Assembly (NCBI GenBank): GCA_029783825.1
Contig: JAREIK010002645.1
Coordinates: 1,451,538 to 1,515,537 of the forward strand
Direction of reading: 5' to 3'
Origin: Sapria himalayana
Taxonomy: Eukaryota > Streptophyta > Magnoliopsida > Malpighiales > Rafflesiaceae
DNA length: 64,000 nt
A model generated the notes under the pieces. The model searched no databases, was not told the DNA's origin, and saw only the letters and a program-made list of their open reading frames with translations. The position numbers were made by a program, and so were the translations under genes. Numbering within the stretch: position 1 is the first letter of the stretch; each line of letters opens with the position of its first letter. Below, piece after piece: positions 1-12,419 of the stretch.

Positions 1-300
1 TGAAAGTCGAGAGATCCTCCATCAACCAAGATTTTCTATAAATTGTAGCTCTGCTCGTCGTGCAACTTCTGGGTAGTTGTTAACTCGCTGATGCTTGGTG
101 AATTTGAAGACGAAAATCTTGTCTATGCCCATTGTTAGTCTTTATCGTGTACAATTTTTTCTAGCAGTCTTTTCTCGTCTGTAATTATCCATTTTCTATT
201 TCAAGATAAATCATTTCTTTTTCACCCCATCTAAGAGATAATTAGACGAGCCAATAAAATGTGCCTTTCTCTGGCTTGCCTCTTGAATTTGAATCTCGAT
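1..300. other. window start, moderately GC, possible end of a neighbouring gene
   Basis: The first 170 bases are less AT-rich than what follows (GCTCTGCTCGTCGTGCAACT). A short + frame ending in TAG at 147 could be a terminal exon. No family recognised. Confidence 0.25.
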
Positions 301-404
301 AAATTCAACCAAAACAGGCTTTCAATACAATTGGTTAATGGGCTGGGTCAGGTTGAGAAACAATGTTGACCTCACCCAACTTAAAATTTTGATTTGAGCT
401 AATA

Positions 405-800
405 TCAATTATAATGGGAGTTGTTATAATGTGTGTCATCTCCAAACTATTAAAATGTCACCCAAACAATAAAAAAATATTGATTCAATAAGTTGGTATA
501 AGAGGTATCAAAATGTCATCAAATATCATGTGGTGTCATATTTGACAATTTTGGAGAAAGAATATAGATGATGTAAAATAGTATTTATGGCTAATGTATA
601 TCTCAAAGTATCTTTTTGATAGTTTGAAAAAAAAAATTTAATTAAAAAAATATTTAATTATTTAAATATCACCTTATTTTAGTACCTATTATTGGAGCAA
701 AAATTTGTTTAGGGGTTCTAAAAATAATGTTCAATTTTGTAAAATAATATTTGTCACTTTTTTTGGTATCTCCCATTAGAATTGCTCTAATCATGAATTG
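405..800. mobile_element. possible MITE
   Basis: ATAATGGGAGTTGTTATAAT at the left and, read inversely, ATTAGAGCAATTCTAATGGGAGATACC at the right share the ATGGGAG core. Interior has AAAATGTCA direct and inverse words. Ends and target duplication not established. Confidence 0.35.
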
Positions 801-1855
801 AATTTGTTGGGTTTAGGATTGGCTGTATAGGATCTAGTTAGATTGTGTTAGGTCAAGTATCATTCTAAGTTTTTTTTTTTTTTTGGAGGGTAGTTTGGTC
901 ATTTTATTTTTTTTGTATTTATTTTTCTTGAGAATAATATGATTATAATGGGTAATTTTTTTATGGTATGTATCACATACCAAAATTAAATAATTAATAG
1001 ATAAAATAATTGTTTATATTAAATTACAAAAATATTAATTAGTTATTTTATGTTATAATTATTGTGATTTAATGTTATTTTTATTTGTTTATTTTTATTT
1101 TTGTATTATGGGTGATATGACACAATTCGTGACATTCTAATTTGATTAGCCCTTCATATGTTGACCTAGCTCATATATATTTGATTAGAGTGATTTTCAT
1201 AAATGTTTTTATTTTTGTATTTGGAATCTCAACAATAACATTTTAATTGAATTATTTATTTTAAAAAACTTACTCTTTTTTCTTGGTAAATATAATGAAA
1301 TCTAATTTAATTAATATAAAACTTGTTCAAAATTGGATTTTTTTTTGTTCATTAATAGTTTTTTCTTTATGAAAATTAATATTTTAATTAATTAATATTA
1401 ATTTTCACCTCAAGATTATTTTTCTTCATTAGTTTGTTTTCTTTGCACATTTCTTTTGATCTATGTGCTCCAATATTAATATTTGGATGTTGCTTGATCA
1501 ATGTATGCTTTTGTGTTTGGTTATATCTTCACATTTGATTTTCTTTGGACAAGAAATATGAAATGTAATTAACTTTTATCAAATCAATAATTATTGTCTT
1601 TAAAATTAAATAAAAACAAATATCGTGATTATGCCCTAGTTGCCTATATATGGTTTCATGATCAAATGAATGAGGTAAATTATTTACGTCATAAATATAT
1701 GCATAATATTTTTTTCCACTTAATGTTGGATGCTAATGCCTTTTTAATGGTTTCATGAAAAATACTCCTCGTGGGGCATAATCTAGTTGTGTTTCTACAA
1801 AAAAAAAAAAGTTTAATGTTTGAATTGAAATTATGACTCAACAAGTGTTCAGTAA
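801..1855. other. AT-rich intergenic DNA
   Basis: No frame, RNA or repeat family recognised. Includes an ATTAATTAATTAATATTAAT foldback near 1376-1398. Confidence 0.4.
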
Positions 1856-1871
1856 AAAAAATATTGATGAC

Positions 1872-2050
1872 ATGATATCCTAGATGGTGGGGGTGCCTAA
1901 TGTGCAACCTCATGGTTATGAGTCTGATCCCCACTAGCTAGAGCTACCCTATACTGGTTGGATGGTAGAAACTTGCATTTTTAAGGGCCTGGGTGATTTA
2001 CTTTGGGCCTAAAGTAGCTCAAGACTTCCACTTGGTATTTAAAAAAAATG
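1872..2050 (+). mobile_element. tRNA-related SINE candidate 1
   Basis: A-box-like TATCCTAGATGGTGGG (1876-1891) and B-box-like GAGTCTGATCC (1920-1930) at Pol III spacing. Then a unique body with GGTAGAAACTTGCA and GGGCCT, ending in T-A3-rich TATTTAAAAAAAATG. This is the layout of plant SINEs. Target duplication uncertain. Confidence 0.55.
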
Positions 2051-2202
2051 TTTAATAAAAAAAGTCTAGATTTAGAATCTCTATTATTATTTGAATTATA
2101 TGTACATATATTTATGATATGTTAGTGATGCATTATATATTGTTAATTACAAATATGAGGGAGTTCAAATAAGGTTACATGTTTATATATATATATATAT
2201 AA

Positions 2203-2406
2203 ACACCAACAACATTAGTAGCCTAGTTGGTAAAGATGATGAATACTCTTACCCTAGGATCACGAGTTCAATCCAATGGATGATAGGTATGATCCGTAGG
2301 ATGTATGTCAATTAGATTTATCTTGATGTTGCGATGTTGATTTTACTTGATTCGACCTTGAGATTCATATATGAGCCAATTGATAGTATTGGTTGGGGGA
2401 GGGGGA
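2203..2406 (+). mobile_element. tRNA-related SINE candidate 2
   Basis: A box TAGCCTAGTTGG (2219-2230) and B box GAGTTCAATCC (2264-2274), 33 bp between them, followed by a tRNA-unrelated body. It sits between two TA runs (about 2184-2202 and 2407-2430), which may be its target duplication or insertion preference. Cannot fold as an intact tRNA. Confidence 0.6.
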
Positions 2407-2430
2407 TTATATATATATATATATATATAT

Positions 2431-4359
2431 CATTCTTATAGATTATATAATATTATTATGTTATTGTTAGTCACAATCATTATTATATATTCATAATGAT
2501 ATGTACATTCATGGGGGTACTTTACCTCACTTTGATATACACAATTAGGACTAGTTGGAGCAAATTAAATTTTCTTATTCATAATTATTTCATTGTGATT
2601 TTGCATATTTTGAGTAATTGGAATTTTTTTTTTTTGCATTTATTTTTTGGTTTCCAAAATATTAGGGTAAGTGAATTTTGTGGAAATTAAATTTTTGGAA
2701 TAATAATTTGAAATATAAATCATATACAATAGGGCAAAATAAATCTAAAATAATATAGTAAAAAACATTAATAAATCCACCTATGAACTCTATGCATAGT
2801 TTTTTAGATTCAAACAAGTGCCAAACAATTTGCAAGAACATGTCAGCCCATGTTATTTTTCTTCATTTCAACAATATGATGTGTTTAATCATTATATTAA
2901 TGAGGGAGACACCATGAATTTTGTCATGTGAGATAATTATCAATGCATTTTACTAAGAATTTTTTTATTGAGGTTTATATAGTAATAGCTATCAGGCAAT
3001 GTGAATATATATTAATAGCTATCAATATATAAACTATATTAATAATGTCACTAATGTTTGACTTTAGTGTAGTTGGTCAAAATAGGATACTCTATTCCAA
3101 TACGGGGACTTATGGTACAGTAAGGGAGTAGTTAGAAGTAGCTAAATAGCTAACAAAACCAAATGTTAAAAAACAAGCCATACTCAAGTCACTGGTTGGA
3201 TTTTATATCTTAGGAAGTAACAATTCATTCTCTAATTAGGTGAGACTAATGGACATGATACTTTAGCACAAGTTTTCAAGATGTTTTCCCATGTTCTACA
3301 CACATTTTCATCTCCATAGTTATCTCAAGTCTTTTTAGTAATCTTTACTCTTAGGTAATCAATTCAACAACAAATAATTATATTATGTTAACTTTAGTGC
3401 GTTCATTCTTTATTGAGACTTGATTCTCTTTCAATTTTTTATTAGTTATATTGCCAATTCTAAAATTATGTTCCTTTGGTCTAACACTATTTTTCATAAT
3501 CAAATGACTATTAGGAGGACTCATTCGTGGAGTGAATGAGAGAACATTTTATTGTGAAACAACCTAGCTCCTAGATACTTGTTTTCAAATGACTCCTAGA
3601 TGTGTGAGTCATTAGACCATCATTACCATCTAACAATGTGTCAGAGCCACTCAGGTAAGGAGAATGTCAATTATATAGATCAAAATTTTTTATATATGAG
3701 TATCACATAGTTTGCATAATCATTAATACTTTTAGATATGACCACAAGTCTTTATAGTTTGTATATCCAAAATTTAATTCATCCATTCGTTTCCTTGATC
3801 AGTATTTTAGTTATCAATAAGATTAGTATGTCTATTATATATTTACTCTTTATGCCAAGAAACGAAACATCCTTGGGCATTTTATTTTATACTCTTCAAT
3901 ACACCAAATCATCACTCACTATGCTATCTCATTAAGGATAACCAAGAATGATTTCAAAGTAAAATAATCCACATAGAAAATAATTGTGATAATCTTAGGT
4001 TAAAGGAATTAGTTATCATTTCAATTGCTATTCTAGTTAAAAAGAAAAAATTGAGTTTTTGGTAAGTATCATTCTCTTCAATAATTGTGATAATGAAAAT
4101 TCCTTACTAACATACTAGCACACATGGTGGTTATTGACTATTTCATTCTCTTCAATGATGGTCTCCCTCGTAGTTATCTGGCAATTACTTTACCACCAAG
4201 ATGATAAATTATCCCTATTTGAGGGTTATTCACAAGTCCATATATTTTAGGTAATTCCTCAACTACATTTAATAGTAACTTTATATGTGTATTCTTATTC
4301 TTTGATCTCGTGTATATTGAAGATGTGAACTCTTATGGTATTACAATAATTCATATTTT
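2431..4359. other. AT-rich intergenic DNA
   Basis: No gene recognised; the 65-codon + frame at 3738-3935 has no family features. Short internal duplications such as CATTCTCTTCAAT occur near 4070 and 4140. Confidence 0.4.
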
Positions 4360-5220
4360 CAATTTTATAAGTATCATACTCATACAGTTAATATATGCTT
4401 TCACTCAAATTTTTCTATTTGGAATCATATGATAGAAAGTAACTCACATGACTATCACTACCTTACTAATTACTTTCACTTGTGTGTATCTTATGGTTTA
4501 CTTGTAACCATTCATGAAGACTACACGACTCCCACATTAAAGCTAAAACCTTAGGATAGTGCTTTATAAAACTCTCAAGCTAATTGATGGTCAACTCATA
4601 TAAGATATGAATAATAAATTTACTTATAAAAGTATTCGTGCTTCCAATTTTAAAAGTATCATACTTGCATGATTAACTTACCTCAATATCATGTTTTGAC
4701 ATATATGTTTATCCTATGCATCACAATCAAAAAGAATGTTACTCTCTATTATTATGAATGAGTGTGCTTTATGGTTTACTCATCATCATCTATAATTAGC
4801 ATATGGTTTTAGTCAAATTTTACTAGTATTAGTCGTATGCTAGAAAGTAACTCACATGAGCATAACTACCTTACTACATTTTTTCACTTGCATATATCTT
4901 ATGATTTACCTATAATTATCCATGACAATTATACATGACTCACACATTAAATGTAAAATCTTAGAACAATGTTCTTTAAAAATTCTCATATTAATTGAGG
5001 GTTAGTTCATCTAATATATACATAATAATATAGTTTATTTATGCTTTGAAAGTATCATACTTGAATGATTAACTTACTTCAACATTTGGTATTGACATAT
5101 CTATTTATCTTACCCATCACAATTAAAAGGACTATCACTTTTTTTTCAACTATTATGTATGAATGTACTTTATGACTTACTTATTATCATCCACTATGAT
5201 AACATGTACAAACTCACTAA
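4360..5220 (+). repeat. imperfect tandem repeat, period about 400 bp
   Basis: AGAAAGTAACTCACATGA at 4434 and 4842, and TATCATACTTG.ATGATTAACTTAC at 4657 and 5053. Each is followed by similar ACATTAAA..TAAAA.CTTAG and GTTTACT segments. About two units with a partial third. Perhaps internal to an LTR element; not coding. Confidence 0.65.
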
Positions 5221-5399
5221 TAATAAAACTATAATTTAGTTCAATAGAAATACTATTTCCATCAATAAATAAACCACAGTAAAATCCAAAAATCAAAACT
5301 ATTCATTAAGCATCTATCACATAAAATTAAATACATTAATTCTAGACTTCAATTTAACTTGACATAATGAGCAAATTCACATAAGATAATTTGAAATAT
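5221..5399. other. spacer before block S
   Basis: AT-rich; no feature recognised. Confidence 0.3.
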
Positions 5400-6700
5400 A
5401 TATTCTAGAATTTTGAGTTCCCAATGATAGCCCTCAAGTGTATCTAGGAATAAAATCCTTTATCCATAATACTTATTTTTATTCTTGGATTTTCCCTTGG
5501 TGGAGTTAAAATTCACATCTCCCGTTAGGGTTAATACTCGTGCCTTGCATCCCCATTTGCTCGTGAATTTCTTCTAAGTTTGGGCAAAATTGTGCTCCCC
5601 AAATCCTATACTTTTGTGAATTTTCTATGGCCTAGAATTCTTTCTCAAAAATCAATCATTTTATGCTTTCATACTCTAACAACCTTGGTGAGAATTTTAA
5701 GAGAAAAATCATGACTTTGTGGAATGTCATGACTTTGGCTTTTTGTCTCTATAATACAAAGTCAAGGTTTTAGAAATGAATTATAGTTTTGGTTTCTTTC
5801 TAGCTTTAGAATGTCATGATTGTATATTTTGTCGCTATAATGTAAAGTTATGATACTAGTAATGGGTCATAGTGTTGTCCTATTTTATGCATCAAATGTC
5901 CCCGATACTAAGAATAAGTCATAGTTTGTGTTTCTTTTATGCATCAGTTGGTCATTATACTAGGAATGGCTAATATTGTGCTTTTTTTTTCTATGTAACA
6001 TGAAGTCACAATGCTTGAAATAGTCGTGACTCATATATTTATCACTATAACCTAAAGTCATGACACTATAAATAAGCCTTCACTTTGGTCAGTTTCTCAA
6101 GAGCAAAGTCATGGTCATAAAATTGGCCACAGCTCGAGTATTACTCTTTGAAACATTTAGTAGCTAAAAGTTAGTGTTGAAGAAGCATCATAACTTTTTC
6201 CTTATACTTTATGGCTTTGGAATGAAATAAATGCGATACTAGAGGATACCTAGGGCATTTAATATTAGTGGGGTATTTGATTTATGCGATATAAAATAAA
6301 TTTCGTTGCTATAAAAAATATTAATAGTTAGTGTGATTATGACTCCAAGAATATTTTTTAGCCAAGAAATAAAGTATTGTACAATGAATTATTTATGTCG
6401 ATGAGGTGGTAGAGTGATATTATATAAAGATTGTCATGACTATTTATATAGAGCTTCGACTAAGAATAAATGCCAAAATTATTCTATTGCTCAATGAGAT
6501 ATAGCAAAGTCATATCACAAGGAATATTATGACTTATATGACTTTTTACTCGCTACATTTTCAACAATTCCACAAGTCTATTTCACACAAAAATTACTTA
6601 ATTTCACTAATATTTATCATGATCCATCAAAACTATAAATTAGTAAATATATCATATTTAGTAGTATTTAGTATTTGGGATACAAACAAACTTACAAAAT
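5400..6700 (+). repeat. gypsy LTR-like block S, copy 1 (+ orientation)
   Basis: Rich in TCATGACTTTGG-like motifs. Shares long blocks in the same orientation with 19000-20030 (AAAGTCATGGTCATAAAATTGGCC / AAAGTCATGATACTATAAAATTGGCC type) and inversely with 14950-16165 (GTACAATACTTTATTTC and CTTGGAGTCAT). Followed by CCTCGAGCAA, as is copy 2 on its strand. Exact termini unresolved. Confidence 0.65.
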
Positions 6701-7190
6701 AAAGTAATTATTTGTCCTCGAGCAATTACTCCCCTTTGATAAAAAATGATGGCTTTCCATCTATCCTTTTTAATATAGTATATATCTATTATGACTATAT
6801 TTGAGTATCATAGTGTACTTAGATGGTGGACTACTTCTTTTTCTAGACATATAATGAGTCATAATAGAGATTGAGTTCCATGACTAAATTTATTAGTGCA
6901 AAGATTGTAGAAAATGGTGTGTGCGAGTGAATATATTTATTTCATTACACCACGTAGAAAAAAAGTATCGAGTTACTTCTCAAGTAGTGTTATGTTTAAT
7001 ATCTATAGCTAGACCATCAATGAGTTATTACCTCTATTAGTGATCATTATTTGTACATGCTAGCTTCATTGTATAATCTTTCACTTTCTTTTTTTTTCTT
7101 GAATCCTTTTTCTACATTGAATCATATTATATCTTTTCTTTTTTTGAGCTTCATTTTTTTCGTTCTCAGGATGTCATAGCTTTTTGGATC
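6701..7190. other. gypsy-derived spacer left of copia G
   Basis: Contains CCTCGAGCAA just after block S, as in the inverse copy near 14945. Otherwise AT-rich with no intact frame. Continuous with 12413 onward before copia G inserted. Confidence 0.5.
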
Positions 7191-7195
7191 ACCAC

Positions 7196-7755
7196 CATTA
7201 TATATAGTTGGTTTTGATAAACTATTTAGTATAACAAAAATGTTTTCTGTTTCAATATCTTGTTAGTGCAGGAAATAAAATATTGAAAGGTTGGGAATAC
7301 ATCAATAACATAATAACGGGGGTCAGCTACTCGGTCAGTGGGCCAAAAAAATTTTTGGAGCAAAACTCTGATCCATCCAAGTGATCCGACCTGCTCTATT
7401 ATTGATATAAATTATTTTTATTATTATTTTTACGCAGTTGTAATTTTTGTTTGTAGAACTGTTCATCACCATTTTCTCATCTTAGTATGATTTTTATCAT
7501 GACTGCTTCTGCTCACAAATCTATAAGACTTATTTTGGTTATATCTATAAATGTATAAGTGTTTTCTGGTGGATGTAGCTAGTTGTGCTGAACGACTAGT
7601 AAACCATGTTATTTCTTGTGTTTCTATTGTGGTTTGTTTTTGTTTCTCGTGGTTTGCTAGATTATGGTTGTGAATATATATTATTTATTATTTTTTTTAT
7701 TTTTTCTTTTTCTGAATCTGTGAAATCATGAATATGGAAGTGGAATTACCTAACA
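7196..7755 (+). repeat. copia G 5' LTR
   Basis: 560 bp, ends CCTAACA. Its first bases read CATTATATATAG where the 3' LTR has TGTTGTATATAG, so the canonical TG start has changed by three transitions. Confidence 0.93.
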
Positions 7756-7757
7756 AT

Positions 7758-7769
7758 TGGTATCAGAGC
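7758..7769 (+). other. copia G primer-binding site
   Basis: TGGTATCAGAGC, the standard complement of the 3' end region of initiator tRNA-Met used by plant copia elements, two bases after the 5' LTR. Confidence 0.95.
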
Positions 7770-7845
7770 TTGGTTGCAAAATTTTTTTAGCAATTTCGCA
7801 ATTAGAATTTTGTGATTTTTCAATAAAATGATATTCCTGTTGAAA

Positions 7846-10800
7846 ATAGCTGGAACCTTGACTACCACGATCGAGAAATTTAATGGCAGAAATGATTTTA
7901 GTATGTGGCAGATTAAAATGTGAGCATATTTGAAGAATTTTGACATCTGGACTTCTCTTGTTCATGGTTTCAAGCCATAATACTACTGCTACTCTTGGAA
8001 TAACAAAGGCAGATGTGTGGAGACATAATTAAAAATCTCATTCCACCATTCTTCTAAGTTTGTCTGATGAAGTGATTGCCGATGTAGCAGATGAAGAGTC
8101 TATTGTAGGACTGTGGCTCAAACTCAATTCACTATACATGACAAAATCACTTATAAACAATCTTCTATTGAAGAGGAGATTGTTCACATTAAGGATACAA
8201 GAGAGAACTTCCTTAAAGAAGTATATAAAAGATTTAAACAGCATTCTCATAGACCTAAATTGTGTGGATGTTAAGGTAGAAGATGAGGATGCTGTACTTA
8301 TGCTCTTAGTGTCACTTTCTGCTTCTTGTGAGAATTTCGTGGAATCACTAATAGTGGGGAAAGAGGAGATTATTCTGGAGGATGTTTGGTTTGCCCTACA
8401 CTCTAGAGAGATGAGACAGAAGGCTATGGTTGAATGAAACGAAAAACATCCTGCTAGATTGATGGTGACACTTGTCACTATTGAAAACAGAAAGGACATT
8501 GGAAAACTGAATGCCCAAAGAAGAAAGCAAGGCTAGAACAGCAGGGTCGGCCTAATCCCTCACATGCTACTGCCATGGCTTTTGATGACTTGGATGATGA
8601 AGATCTTGTGCTAGGTAATTTCTACAATAGTTGTAAGATCAGATTCTTTGATACTAGATACTGGTGCTTCCTTTCATATCAGTATTCACTTGGAGTGGTT
8701 TCGAAAATATGATATATAGGAAGCTAGTCATGCTGTGGTGGGGAATAGCTAACCATGCAAAGTGGTTGGAATTAGCATAGTCTGACTGAGAACATATGAT
8801 GGCTGAATCGTCTCACTATCCAATATAAGGTATGTTCATAAAATAACAATGAATCTAATCTCTCTTGGTATTTAGGATGATTAGGGATGTTCATTCAATG
8901 GTGGTGAGGGAACACTGAATATTAACCGATGAGATGATATCATACTGAAGGTGTAGAAGAGTGGAACTCTTTACACATTGATAGGTTCCACAATGACAGA
9001 GGCTGGTGCTGTCACATCTGGAGAGCCAGCATATGAAGATGAAGTTGATCTTACCAGACTTTGGTATATGCGCCTCGCACGTATGGGAGAGAAATGTATG
9101 AAAATTCTTTCTAATTGTAACATTCTGGTTGGTCATAAAATTAGTAAGCTTAATTTTTGTTATTATTATGTTTTTGGTAAGAAACATGGAACTAAGTTTG
9201 GTAAGGCTATACACTATACAAATAGTATTTTTGATTATATCCATACTGACTGTTGGGGCCATTCTAGAGTCATGTCTATTGGGAGTGATTGAGTTTATTT
9301 ATGATTAGTTAATGATTACTCCAGGATGTCCTGGGTATTCATGATGAAACAAAAATCTGAAACTTTTATAAAGTTTAAATAGTAGGTTAGCTTAGTGGAA
9401 AACCAAACATAAAAGAAGGTTAAATTGATATGAATAGATATTGGTCTAGAATTTTATTTGTTAGAATTTGAGGAATTCTGTAAGGACAAAGGTATAGCCA
9501 AACACAAAACTATTAGGGACACTCCTCAGCAGAATGACATTATTGAAAGAATAAATCAAACTTTTCTGGAGAGAACAAGATGTATGCTTTCTCAATCAGG
9601 CTTAGGTATGAAGTTTTGGGCTAAAGCTGTTAATATAGCATGCTATTTGATAAATAGATCACCACATAGTAGAATTAATTTTAAAATTCCATTTGAGGTG
9701 TGGACTGTTAAACCCACAAATTATTCAAACCTGAAAGTGTTCAGCGTGTTGCCTACTATCATATTAATGATGGAAAGCTTGAACCATGAGCAAGAAAAAG
9801 AATATTTGTAGGATATGGTGATGGAGTCAAGGGATTCCATATCTAGTCACCATCTGAAAAGAGAGTGATTCTCTCTAGGTATGTCATATTTGATGAAAGT
9901 ATCATCTTAAGACAAATACATTGTTTTATCCAGTTACACGATGTTCCTCAAGCTGAACTTAAGGTGGAGCTAAAATTTGAATCTGTAGCTCAAGGAAGGA
10001 TGCCCGTTGTCTTTAGAAAAATAATAGCTAATCATGAAAATGATGTTAATTCTATTCCTAAACCTGATCCTGAACATATACTTGAAGAGTCTATTCCCTA
10101 CTACATTACAAGGGATAGACCAAGGGGGGTGAATGTAGGTTCTTCTTTGAGATTCAACTTTGATGAATCTATAGGGTTTGCCCTATAAGTTGCAGAAGAG
10201 ATTGATATTCCTGAACCATCCTCATTCAAGAATGCTGTTAGATGTCCTGAATTTGAGTCATGATTAGTTTCCATAAATGAAGAGATTGAATCTCTTCATA
10301 AGAATGGTACCTGACTTATTGTACCTAAACCTAAAGGGAGTATAATAATTTCTTGCAAATGGGTTTTCAAGAAGAAAAATAATGCCTCTATAGTTGGTGG
10401 TGTAAAGTTTAAGGCACATCTAGTTACAAGAGGGTTCACTTAGAAAGAGAGTGTCGATTACAATGAGATATTCTCTTCTATAGTAAGACATACTTCAATT
10501 AGGGTGCTTCTAGCATTAATGGTACATCAGGACCTTGAACTTGAGTAACTATATGTTAAAACTACTTTTTTTCATGGAAATCTTGATGATGAAATTTACA
10601 TGAGTTAGTTTGAGGGATTTGAGGTATCAAGTAAGGAAATCCATGTGTGTAAGCTTCTGAAATCCATTTATGGACTTAAGCAGTCTTTTTGTCAGTGGTA
10701 CAAAAGATTTGACTATTTCATGACTAATCATGGATACAATAGGTGTGACCATGATTACTGTGTCTATTTCAAAAGGCATAAGGATGAGTCATATATCTAC

Positions 10801-11770
10801 TTGTTATTACATATAGATGATATGCTTATTACTGCCAGAAATATATCTGACATTCAGGAACTTAAAGATATTTTCAGTTCTGAATTTGATATGAAAGATC
10901 TTGGAGGAGTAGAAAAAATTTTGGGTATGAAAATATTTAGAGATAGAAATAAAATAAAGTTGTTTCTTTCACAGAAATAATATATTTAGAAAATTCTATA
11001 TAAATTTGGAATGGTTTCTTATAAGTCTCTGTCCACACTATTTGCTTATAACCTTCATTTAACATTATAATTTTGTCCCAACTCTGAACCTAAAAAGGAA
11101 CAAATGTCTAAAGTTCCTTGTTCTAGTGTTGTCAGGAGCCTCATGTATTTTATGGAGTGCAACCGACCTGATATTGCTCATGTAGTAAGTGTAGTTAGTA
11201 GGTTTATTATAAACTATGGTCAAGAGCATTGGAAAGCTGTTAAGAGGATACTTAGGTACCTATAGGGGATTTCTGATGTTAGTTTGATATTTGGTAATGA
11301 ATTTGAACTCATGCTGGCATGATATTCTGATTCTGACTATGCAAGCAAGAGATGTTAATGGTAGATAGTCTATGACTGGTTATGTTTTCACTGTATGTGG
11401 TTTTGTAGTTAGCTGGAAAGTCACACTACAATCTTCTATTACTTTATCTTCAACTGAAGTAGCGTATATGGCTATTACTGAAGTTGTGAAGGAAGGGATA
11501 TGGTTGAAAGATTTTCTCAAGGACCTTGATCATTATGAAGAGGTTACAATAATTTTCTGTGACAATCTCAGTACTATTTGTTTAGCAAAAGACCAAGTGC
11601 ATCATGAGAGGACAAATCACATTGATGTGTGATATCATTTCCTTCGATCTGAGAAGAGGGTACAAGTAAAGAAAATTAGAACTTTTGATACTCCAGCTGA
11701 CATGTATACCAAACCTATTACTCTGAATAAGTTAAGACACTATCTTGACTTATTGAACATATCAAATTAG
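7846..11770 (+). pseudogene. copia G gag-pol polyprotein (multiply broken)
   Basis: The presumed start codon at 7846 reads ATA. Gag: IEKFNGRNDFSMWQIKM, then a helical segment to 8437. The zinc knuckle reads CHY-stop-KQKGHWKTEC near 8473-8520, the second Cys being a stop. Protease LDTGASFHIS near 8654. Pre-integrase LWYMRLARM where family members have LWHMRLGHM. Integrase core has YIHTDCWG (9.24 kb) and TPQQNDIIERINQTFLERTR (9.52 kb). RT: KLLKSIYGLKQSFCQWYKRF and LHIDDMLITA with the catalytic DD kept (10816-10821). RNase H: SSTEVAYMA and CDNLSTICLAKD, ending DMYTKPITLNKLRHYL. Frameshifts near 8440, 9750 and 11340 plus about ten stops. Confidence 0.92.
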
Positions 11771-11845
11771 ATATAGTCTTATTTGAACTAACTATTTATA
11801 GAGAGTGTCTCTCTATTTGCATGCAAAACAAATTAAGGTAGAAAT

Positions 11846-12407
11846 TGTTGTATATAGTTTGTCTTGATAAATTATTTTGTATAACCAAAATATTTTTTGT
11901 TTTAATATTTTATTAGTGCTAGAAATAAAATATTGGAATTTGGAAATACAGTAATAGCACAATAATGGGGGTCCCGCTACCTGGTTAGTGGGCTAATAAA
12001 ATTTTTGGAGCAGAACCTGGTCCATCCAAGTGATCTGACCTGCTCCGTTATTGATATATATTATTTTTATTATTGTTTTTGCATTGTTATAATTTTTGCT
12101 TGTGGAATAGTTAATCATTGTTTTCTCCTCTTAGCATGATTTTCAACAAGACTATTTCTGCTCCCAATCTGTAATACTTGTTTTGGTTATAATCTGTAAA
12201 TGCATAAGTATTTTCTGGTGAATGTAACTAGTTGTACTGAATGACTAGTGAACCATGTTATTTCTCATGTTTCTGCTATGGTTTATTTTTGTTTATCGTG
12301 GTTTGCTAGATTGTGGTTGTGGATACATATTGTTTGCTATTTTTTTTTTGTTTTCTTCTTCTTCTAAATCTGTGAAATCATAAACGTGGAAGCGGAATTG
12401 CCTAACA
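11846..12407 (+). repeat. copia G 3' LTR
   Basis: 562 bp, TGTTGTATATAG to GCCTAACA. Alignable with the 5' LTR throughout, with many transitions. Confidence 0.93.
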
Positions 12408-12419
12408 ACCACAACTTCA

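Larger units (their letters stand above)
7196..12407 (+). mobile_element. Ty1/copia element G with intact target duplication
   Basis: LTRs 7196-7755 and 11846-12407, primer-binding site TGGTATCAGAGC at 7758-7769 (exact initiator-Met complement) and purine tract AAGGTAGAAAT before the 3' LTR. The 5-bp target duplication ACCAC (7191-7195, 12408-12412) is perfect. The 5212-bp element carries gag, protease, integrase, RT and RNase H in copia order, inactivated by many point changes. It is inserted in the gypsy-derived sequence that surrounds it. Confidence 0.96.

Noticed and set aside
2203..2290. A complete tRNA gene
   Set aside because: A and B boxes are present but acceptor and anticodon stems do not pair; better explained as a SINE head.
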